Positions 55,700-64,000 of a stretch of DNA of 64,000 bases are shown here, piece by piece. The notes beneath the pieces were generated by a model. It worked only from the letters and a program-made list of their open reading frames with translations, searched no databases and was not told where the DNA came from. This DNA comes from Terfezia claveryi. Lineage: Eukaryota; Ascomycota; Pezizomycetes; Pezizales; Pezizaceae. The translations under genes were made by a program, and so were the position numbers. The DNA is taken from positions 124,001 through 188,000 of the forward strand of contig WHUX01000082.1 in the NCBI GenBank assembly GCA_015179025.1, given 5' to 3'. The number at the start of each line of letters is the position of its first letter. Within the stretch, counting starts at the first letter, position 1.

Positions 55700-56666
55700 C
55701 CGTATTAATTCGCAAGTAAGAATGCTATCTTATTTACAAACGGGCGGTTGGAGCAGCCTTCTGTCTTATATACGATACTAGCTTAAACACGAGATACTGT
55801 CTTATAAAAGAATTTCCGGAATGGCGCCGGCAGTGGCATAATTGATATCTAGTTACACGATCTCCTCCCCAAGCGTAATCTTAGCATATTAAACAGCCTT
55901 TTCTTCAATAATATAGTCTTCCTGCTCATCATCACTTCCATCCGCCTCCTCCTCATCATAGGAGGTATGTGCTTTTGCATATGTGATAGCTGCCAGTTTG
56001 AATTCCCAGGTGTATTAATGTCTTCGGACTGGAGTATTCAAAGTAGTTGCTTCCTTTCCAGCCTCACGTAAGGCGTTGAAGTGTATAATGCCTTGTGCCA
56101 CATCAGGTCCTTCGGGATCCGCCTTTCGTAGTGATGCAATCTGTGTCCGCTTGCCAGAGTTCTGCAGTTGCAAAACAGAGGTTGCTCGAGGTTTTTGGCT
56201 TGTTGTTTGCGCATTGGGTCCAGCACGAGGTACCAGCGGAATTGACATTGGAACAAGTGAGGTTGGTGATGAGTGTTTTATTTTAAAAAAAATTCATTAC
56301 TAGTATTCGGTGGCCATGAGGAGCCACCCGGAAACCAAGGTGGATTCAGGACAAGGCAAGTTAATCTGCCGGGTCCAGCGCCTATATACCGCAAAGATAA
56401 AAGATAATACTCAAAAGCCAAGAGGCGAAAGTAGACTGAATTCAACAGCCGAATGGCATAACAAATATGAGAGCAGAAATAACGAGATCAAGTGACGCAG
56501 AGCCCCCTACTGTCATTATCCGGCTAGATGCCAAATGACCCCGAGAGGCCTGACTGACGCTCGCGCCTAAAAGAAGCCCAACTAGCCCCCCCCAAAAAAA
56601 AACCCTTGTCTTATACACTAATACTGTCCTGCCGAGTGATACTGTCTTACTTGCGAATTAATACGA
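55700..56666 (-). mobile_element. TA-flanked element with transposase N-terminus scrap
   Basis: Inverted ends share CGTATTAATTCGCAAGTAAG and are flanked by TA (55698-55699 and 56667-56668). The minus strand encodes a helix-turn-helix-like stretch WEFKLAAITYAKAH with VKYAKITLGEE after an acidic insert, resembling the N-terminus of pogo-type transposases. The catalytic core is absent. A hairpin-tail retro-insertion lies inside it. Confidence 0.65.
56284..56372 (-). repeat. Retrotransposon 3' tail copy
   Basis: The minus strand reads CAGATTAACTTGCCTTGTCC, TGAATCCACCTTGG, TTTCCGGGTGGCTCCTCATG and GAATACTAGTAATGAATT. The second hairpin is degraded. Confidence 0.7.
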
Positions 56667-56829
56667 TATTGGATTCGTTTGAGTTCTCATGTCTCAGAGT
56701 CATTCAATAAAGGCTATAATTCTATCTCTTATTCTAAGGATTGACAATAAGGAAGATGAGGATTCAAATAATGAAGGGCCTATCTCAATAAGCCCTAGCT
56801 GTTCATGCGAGACCTATCTTATACAAGGT

Positions 56830-57190
56830 CCAATCAGGACCACTCAATGACACCACATACCAGGTTTTTATTGCGAGCGTTAAGCATACCCTTTTTTAGC
56901 TTAGTCACATCATATGCTTATAACGAATGTGCGCTAGCAGGGATACTTATCGATAAGAAATCAGGCATTGCCAATGCTGCTGGTCTCTAGTGGTGTTCAG
57001 TGCTGGATCCGGCGCTCAGAGTCACTTCGACTCAGCATTCCAGGAATCATCCTGGGTCCCCTAATGAAGTAAAAGGTTGCACAATTTTCTCCCGATTTGT
57101 TCCAGAGTTATTCCACAAACTTCAATCCTCTGCAGAAACAAGCATATGGTCGGGACTAGAAATGGTATGCTTATAAAGTAAGTAGTTTTC
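56830..57190. mobile_element. Degraded CAGAGATCTC-type element
   Basis: It shares TTAGCTTAGTCAC, CATATGCTTATAACGA and ACTTATCGATAAGAAAT with the two better copies, but the termini are lost. Confidence 0.5.
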
Positions 57191-59353
57191 TGTACTAGCT
57201 ATCGCATAGTAGAACGCTATATACGACCTGGCAAATCTCAAGAATGTTCATCAAGATGGTCCATAACTCTGTCGAACACCAGCTGAGATTTGAACTAGCA
57301 GCATGCAGAGAAGGCTGTGCAAGAAGCTGCCTTTTCGACCGTTTACATCAATATAGCAACACTAGCTGCAAAGCTTTCGGAGGGGGCCTACAAATTCAAC
57401 CGGATACCGTAGAGTGGATATCCCCTTTTCAAGATTACCGCATAGCCGGGAGAAACGGCTGGAACCTAATCACCGCGGCGTAGATAGGGTACAAATGAAT
57501 GAGGTGTAAGACCGGGAGCCAGCTTTCAGCTTAATAGATTAACGGGGATGGTACTTTGATGCCCAAGCTATGGTTCATATAGGGAAAGGGAGGAGAGGCG
57601 ATAGGGGTGTAAGCGTGGCCTTCAGCCAGCATTTAAAAGGAAATAATAGAGGAGAGCTCTAGGAATGAGAACACTGCTAGTTGCGAGTTGCGGAGGTGGA
57701 CCGACAGAATTTTAGACAACATAGCTCATTCAATACCTTTCCATGTAAAAACATGAAATTATTACACCTCTGGTTCTCCGTGATTATCTCACCCTCTGCA
57801 CTTCACGCTTGTGAAAATCCAGGATCATCACGCCTCGAACTCCATACATTAGCTATCAGCTATGGCGTCCTTCTGTTGCAAATAACCATTCCCGTAGTCA
57901 GCTAAGTGTCTTTGCTATTCACTTTGCTGATCCCTATTGCGAACACTTGCTATCTGCTTAACGGTCGTATGAGTTATTTCTTCTCTTCACATGTACCCTA
58001 CTGTCTTCGCTTACTAGCCTACCTACCAATAATCGGTGCATCTAGTTAATACATGCGCATATGGTTTAACTGCTTACGCATGTTCAAGATATCACCCTTA
58101 GTAGGTTATTTAGCTTAGACTGTTTTGATCTATCTTTACCCTGATCTCCTATCTATATATACTACCTCTCAGGACACTCAGGTATTCTAAATATGCTTCT
58201 TTGATAGACTCAATAAGACTGTCCACCTTGACTGCACACTCCATAAGCTGCTTGCACTCGCACTCGCACTCGCACCCTGCTTTATTGCACCAACAAGTCC
58301 ACCGCTGCTTCCTCCGTTCAAAGCCTCCGCGATATCCTCGCTCAGAAGCCTTTCAATACCTTCAAGTCTATTATGGAGAGGATTTTGACATTAAGATTAT
58401 CATTTGATACCACGATAGCCATCCTCAGCCAATATCACCTTCGTTGTGCCCAATAAATTACAATGCCAACAATAATCAGCTTTAGATCCGCTGTTCTCAA
58501 GAGAACACCGAGGGACTTTACTCCGAAATTTAAATTGCATAAAGGTAGGGAATGAGATGAATATGAAGTAGAGTTGAGGGAATGGGGAGTCATAAGGAAG
58601 AACTTCAGGGAAGTAAATGGAGATAGTGGGACGTGTTTTGAGTTTATGTCTCAGACTGGGATACTTACACCTGGGTGTATATGTTTGTATGTATCAGAAA
58701 CAGCATGTGGGAAGTTTTGCAGAGAAATAATGAGGTATAAATAACTTCACACGCTAACCCTGTGGAGCTCGGAGGACAGAAGGATGCAAGTTGGTGTAGT
58801 TTGATGAAGAAATAACGACGGCTTCTCAGTATGGGAGTCAAGTGTTAGGTCACCGTTATGAGGAAAACAGAGATGCTAACTAGAGAGCTCGCATCCTAAA
58901 AATTTCGACATAACTGTATCTCCACAACTCCACCGCTTGAGTTGATTTTTCAATGACCAGACAATCCTTCAGGCTTCCATTGTTCCGTTTGTTCATCCGT
59001 ACCATATACTGACACGCTAAGTTCCTCCTATAGTTTTATGATTCCTCTATTCTAACATTTGCTGTAGAGTTAAAGCAGGGTCGCGTAGTTTTTAACTTGC
59101 TTGCAGGGTCTTTGGGTTTGAAGCAATGAAGTCAATTTGAGGAGTCCAGATAAGGAGTCTTGGGTAGGGGTGAGATGGATCTACTGTTATCGGGTGAAAT
59201 TTTCAGGATTCGCTGGAGGCTGACTCCTTCAGGTTCCTATTCTGCAGCACTGCCACCTATTCAATCTAAGTCCATTTATACCTTCGTACTCGGGATTGAC
59301 ATCTGTGTCTTTGGAAAACACCACTTCCAGGCAATGCCAGCACTTCCCTCACC
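57191..59353. other. Unassigned
   Basis: No gene supported. A short CACTCG hexamer run lies at about 58253-58275. Confidence 0.35.
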
Positions 59354-59434
59354 CCTGAATCCACCCGGGTTTCCGGGTGGCTCCTCATAGGCCCCCGAAC
59401 GGGGTAACAAAGTATTAAAAAAAAAAAAAAAAAA
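59354..59434 (+). repeat. Retrotransposon 3' tail copy with 18-A run
   Basis: The best-preserved stem, CCACCCGGGTTTCCGGGTGG, is followed by CCCCCGAACGGGG, ACAAAGTATT and the A-run. No target duplication was found. Confidence 0.75.
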
Positions 59435-59760
59435 CATATCTCACCTTCAACCCTGTACGAATGTAGATACTCTGTTGATTTCAATCTTAAGTATAGGCAG
59501 AGAGGTTCGCGAGCAGTAACATGTAACACAAGAACACGGCTTGGGAGGTGTGGAGGAAATATATACGGATAGCGCGGAAACAGGTTGGGCAGGGTCAAGG
59601 AACCCCTGTCGACCTCCCAGATGCCAATGATAACAGATGTTACGTAGACAGACGCGAGTTCTTGGTAATTCCAATTTATGTGGGAGTCATAAGTTGTGCA
59701 AGGGATGCAGCGGAGCCTGAGGCCGCGGTATTAGGTCAGGCCGCGATAATATGATTGGGT

Positions 59761-60560
59761 GAAATATTGATTGTTGGATAATATAATCTAGTCTAAGCAA
59801 AAACAAACAAAACTAATAAACAAGGATTAATATACTTGCTTTTTTTAAAGAAGACAGATAAGAATCTAGCCAATTATATGTTCAGCCTTATAGTATATAA
59901 CTAATAAAAAGTAATAAATTAGAAACTAACTAATTAAAGCTACTTAATTTTAGTTTATAAATAATTTGTATTATAATTCTAAATAAGTATATATATCTAG
60001 TATAAACTCTTTTATAAAAAAATATTTATCTAAAGAATCTATCTTTTTGGAAGCTAACTAAGATTCTTAGTACTTGAATTTATCTTATTTATTACTATCA
60101 ACTCTATTTTTAGCTCTTATTTATTTATAAGAGAGTACTATTTCTATTCTATTTTATATATCTATTATCTTTAAGATATTTTAGATATATTTATTTTTAA
60201 AGAATTTTTATTCTATTTAATTCTTAATTTTAAAAAGTATTTTATTTAACTTTTTTATTTTAGGTTAACTTTAGATATATTTTCAAGATTTTCTTTACTT
60301 TTAACTATGCCTTATATTTTTAATTTATATTTTTCTTTTCCTTTATATTATTATTCTTTACATTTTACTTTACAATTACAATTTCAACTTCCATTCTATA
60401 TATATTTTACTTTTCAGATTTATATATTTCCTATTCAAGTTCCTTTTTAGGTATTTATATACCCTTATATATTTTGGTACTAAAGTTTTATTTTTTCTTT
60501 TATTTTTTTCTTACTATTTCCTTTTTCATTTAAGTTTTTCAGTTTCCAAGATTTTGAATA
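59761..60560. other. AT-rich, T-biased island
   Basis: About 800 bp with only roughly a fifth G+C by eye. The plus strand has more T than A from about 60050 onward. No ORF. This could be RIP-degraded repeat or inserted organellar DNA. Confidence 0.6.
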
Positions 60561-62662
60561 TGAAGCTATATATATTAGTATTTTACTAAGATAGAGCTGT
60601 CTTGTTTTCCAACTTTCAGAAGCAGAACTATTGGATTTATACCAGTGATAGAGATCACATAAATAGAAAGGAATAACTAGAAAAAAAAAATTGGTGGATT
60701 GGTCATGGCGGAGGGCGTGAGGTGCTTTTATGCATGAATCTTCAGAGGTGGTTAACCTGTTTTCTTTGATAGTTTCTTTTTTTATAAGTAATCAGACATG
60801 TATAAGGGATGGAGGATAGAAGGGGAACAGGACTACCCCGAGAAGAAGTGGGAAGGAGGAGGCAAAGGAAGTCAAAGGAGCCAGATATGTGGAGATTTTT
60901 ACACACTTATCACCCCATGGAGGAGAATGAGAGTCGGAGAATACGTCAAATGTACCGACAATGATCACCACCGAAGGGAATCCAACGGCCTTTCATCGGA
61001 GTTAAGCCTACGACCTCGAGGAAAAATACCACAGTAGCAGCAGTCGATGTTAGAGACTGGGGGTGGCCAGGAACCTTTAGGGTTTTGCTGGAAGCTGGGT
61101 TTGATTATGGCAAGGGGCGTGAGCAAGGAAGTGGGACGAAGATAATTATTGGTGACGAGAATGAGCAGAGGAAGCGGTGTGACTACTACGCTGGGTCAGT
61201 CAATCTCGCAAGAGTGGTGGAACGAACCTTGACAGTAGTCTCTCCTCACCCCCGACCCCTCTTCAACAACCGTTCAGTCCACCTCCATCAATATTACGTC
61301 AATATTTGCATTCTAATAACCACTGAATATTATCCTTCTCATTGCTTGTCACTATCACCAAGAACAATGGGATATTTCTGGAAACCGTCAGTCTCAGAGG
61401 AGCATTGATGATGCCGAAATTGATACGGAGATCATTCAAGATTGCCGAGGCAGTTTGGAGACCTGGGAAAGGGGGTAGATGTATTACGAGTTTTGGGAAC
61501 AATGTGGAACGCGGATGTGGATGGGCTTTTGGGCAGTGTGGAGAGTGCTAGGGGTAAGGAAGTTTTCTGAAGCATAGGTTGAATTGCAACTGATGGATAG
61601 GCAGATGGAACACATGAGTTTGCTACATACGTGTTTGAAAAGATCTCATATCATTTCTGTTATTTAACCAACTATGAATGTTACGCATGTTTAACTATAG
61701 GTTGAGACCCTTTAAATTGCGTCATTCACAGTTACTGACTGTAAAAAATTTTTGGTCTTTGATGGCTCCGCGTTGTGCCTAAGGCCTACCGAATCCTGCT
61801 ACACTGGCAATACTGGCACGTACTCCGAGTCTGTCAGAATTGTCATGATATGGATTTTCCTTTGAAACCCCCTGCTACCAGATGTTTCGAGTTATCCTTA
61901 GACTCGATCTAGAGAGCATTCGCCAATTACTGTATTGCCATAGCAATCGAACTTCACCATCAATACCAGCCCACTAAATCAATAAAGCTGCTAGCGGAAG
62001 AAGAGGAATTGAGCGTCACCACGACGCACAGAGTGTCTGAAATAAGCACTAACTATAGGAAGCCAGCGAGCGGCGTCGATATGCTAATACATAACGAACG
62101 GAAGGTTTTATGCCTATCAGCTGCCAAATGCAGGCATTTTAGTCGGCTTGTTCCCCTTTCTAGGCAAGTATATCCTTGCACTTCAAGTCCGCCCCAGGGG
62201 GTGCTCTGATAGCACGACATCACTGTCGTTGCTAATAATTTTTTCGGCGTACATCTCTACTCTTTAGTCCGTCATATTCGATTTCCCCTTTTGCAGAGTT
62301 ATGTTGAGCTATCATGGATTCTGAATGGTAAAGAGGCCCCAATCACCAAGATATTATCCCACCCGCTAGATAATAATACAGTGCGTGGGGTACCGTAAAG
62401 TATCCGCTTTTATTCAGATATGTGATATATTGTATCACAATAAGTTGAGCGCTAACCAGATTGAGAACAACAATCTACATCGCCAAACCTGGATGGAGGG
62501 TCGTTCCAACCAGACTATCGCCAAACGATTTGTAAAAAACGCTCTTCAATACTTAGTATACCATCCGTCGGCTTGAATACTGCTAGCAACTCGTCGAGGC
62601 ATAGTCCTAGAGAGAGTCCAGCAGGCCTGTAGTTCTATCATAGCGTAAAGATATCCTAGTAG
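60561..62662. other. Unassigned
   Basis: ORFs at 60798-61037 and 61085-61551 lack recognisable domains or convincing introns. Confidence 0.35.
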
Positions 62663-63045
62663 TGTTGGAATGACGCACATGTCATTCCGCCCATACCTAG
62701 CTATAATCTTAAAGACCCACTGCTACGGCGTCACCCACATGTTGTATGCCCGGCTTTATCCAGCGCAACATATATTATATCCTCCATATGATATTCCATA
62801 TGAACTCATGTGTCTCTAGATGTTCTTCCATGTATATATAGCTTGTGTATTTCCTACTTCATGGATAATCAAGTCACATCTCAGTGGTTTCATACAAGCT
62901 ATCTATTGCTTCTTCCCTTCTCTTCGTCACTTCTCTATGTACTCAGCTATTCCTTCGTCACTCGTTTCCTCCTTTATCACGGCTCACGCTGCTCACCTTT
63001 TTTTTTCTTTTATAGTCTAATATATTAATACCCGCAATCGACCCT
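62663..63045 (+). mobile_element. LTR of family A, about 380 bp
   Basis: It starts TGTTGGAATGACG, carries ATTCCGCCCATACCTAGC, a TATATATAGCTTGTG box and the CTATCTATTGCTTC block shared with 7649-7890. The right end is approximate and no target duplication was found. Confidence 0.55.
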
Positions 63046-63409
63046 AGGTCATGACGGGGCCCGAACCCTCCCCTTTAAACGGATCGGCCTGTGCTTTCGG
63101 AGCAAGAAGCGAAAGGCTACGTACATTTGTATCTCCCCAACGTAAAGAAGCTGTGAAAGTGACCCAAATTACCAACCCAGGTCGGAACCCGAGTCGGAAT
63201 ACACTTCTGTACCTACCTCTGACCTCCGGCCTCGCTCTATCCCTCTCAAAATCATATACATCCACAGGCAGCCAGTTTCCACGTACCTTCATCCTCATCT
63301 GACCGCCCTGTACATGAAAAGAGACCGGACTCTTAAGGAAAATAACCACCGAACTGGTGGCCTTACCCATTCTCCTCTGGAGCCACCGTGCCCCTATGAT
63401 CCCCCTCAT
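63044..63409 (-). CDS. Hypothetical 121-aa ORF
   Basis: Encodes SSVVIFLKSPVSFHVQGGQM, then MKVRGNWLPVDVYDFERDRA and a Phe/Arg/Gly-rich region. The composition is protein-like and the frame is longer than the plus-strand ORF it overlaps, but no domain is recognised. It ends at the LTR boundary and could be a chopped gene or element. Confidence 0.3.
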   Translation of the reverse strand: MRGIIGARWLQRRMGKATSSVVIFLKSPVSFHVQGGQMRMKVRGNWLPVDVYDFERDRARPEVRGRYRSVFRLGFRPGLVIWVTFTASLRWGDTNVRSLSLLAPKAQADPFKGEGSGPVMT

Positions 63410-63920
63410 TCCTTGTTTTCCTCACACCCTGTGTTGTGTCTGCCACGGGTCTCTGGCAGGGTATTCCGTGCACAAAAAATGCCCCAGTGTCAATGTACTC
63501 CTCCTCTACTTTGACCGGCTTTGCTGGGTGGGTAGGTTAACCACACTAGGTAAGTTGACAACATCTCTGAAGTTTAGCTCAAACGTTTTAGCCAAGGATA
63601 AACTTCGCTCATATAAGTCCCGTGAATGACTATCTTTAGGCTCTAGCTGCATTCGCCCTCTGTAGAATGCAAAAGAATACATACATAATATGGATAAGGA
63701 GGGAATTGACGGAATTACCTAGAGGTGTCTGCATCGTTCCTAGAATAACACAACTGCAAGTTGAATATTTGAAGAGGCTACTTTGAAGAATTCTCTATAT
63801 GCGGTTGTCTCTTGTTGAAGCGCATTTATTTCTCGACCCTTGTGTTATTTTGAGGATAAATTCAGTACGTGTGCAGGAAGGTACATGATGTACCGCGGGA
63901 AAAAGAAAATAAAAAAAAGA

Positions 63921-63994
63921 TGATTTCGCCCGGGTTCGAACCGGGGACCGCCTGTGTGTTAGACAGAAGTGATAACCAACTACACCACGAAACC
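63921..63994 (-). tRNA. tRNA-Val(AAC), intronless
   Basis: The minus strand folds as a tRNA: acceptor GGTTTCG/CGAAATC with one G-T pair, D-arm GTGTAGTTGGTTATCAC, anticodon stem TCTGT/ACAGG around loop CTAACAC (anticodon AAC), and T-arm GGTTCGAACCC, with discriminator A at 63921. The A box and B box (GGTTCGAACC) match Pol III promoters. A run of eight T follows two bases after the 3' end as terminator. CCA is not encoded, as expected in a eukaryote. Confidence 0.95.
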
Positions 63995-64000
63995 AGCTAT

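Noticed and set aside
57244..57483. 79-codon ORF with several Cys
   Set aside because: No recognisable spacing, no introns and no supporting context.
1..64000. CRISPR arrays or bacterial operons
   Set aside because: No regularly spaced direct repeats with unique spacers; introns and a Pol III tRNA show a eukaryotic genome.

Overview
The window looks like a filamentous ascomycete chromosome, and possibly a Pezizomycete such as a truffle or morel. The ascomycete call rests on short introns (55-104 nt) with GTAAGT- or GTACGT-type 5' sites, CTAAC/CTAAT-like branch points and TAG/CAG acceptors; on Fot1/pogo, Tad-like LINE, Ty1/copia and MULE elements; on a FunK1-like kinase relic; and on an intronless tRNA-Val. 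The genus is a guess based only on the very high transposon load. Few genes look alive: a kelch-repeat membrane protein (42515-44473), a two-exon acidic protein (47315-48376), a 486-aa unknown protein (50441-51901), a 333-aa unknown protein with a zinc-finger-like tail (20800-21801), and tRNA-Val(AAC) at the right edge.

Region by region: 1-8 kb is a patchwork of broken elements (pogo, copia RT, a Cys-rich-protein DNA element called X here, LINE pieces, LTRs). A LINE fills 8182-17897 and is bounded by a 12-bp target duplication and a poly-A tail. Its first ORF was hit by a pogo transposon and two solo LTRs, and its second ORF carries two MITEs. Removing the three insertions from ORF1 and one copy of each target duplication leaves one open frame of about 719 codons, whereas ORF2 is full of stops. 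From 17.9 to 27 kb there are short retro-insertions, a TA-flanked DNA element, a large foldback and one candidate gene. A complete but dead copia element with 167-bp LTRs occupies 27074-32724. A LINE 3' fragment, an X relic and a kinase relic lie at 34-38 kb.

A decayed SAM-domain/MULE transposase gene at 38386-41367 carries four separate insertions, each with its own target duplication. From 42 to 52 kb is the gene-bearing part, and 52-64 kb is mostly unrecognised sequence with DNA-transposon relics, an AT-rich island and an LTR, ending in the tRNA gene.

The genes do not form a pathway. What ties the window together is its insertion history. Shared target duplications and restored reading frames let the order of events be read directly. 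They expose three small repeat families: TA MITEs with a CATCAGGAA terminus and decamer-repeat cores; a hairpin-bearing retrotransposon 3' tail copied in pieces as short as 63 bp; and copia-like LTRs whose 3' ends are not CA.
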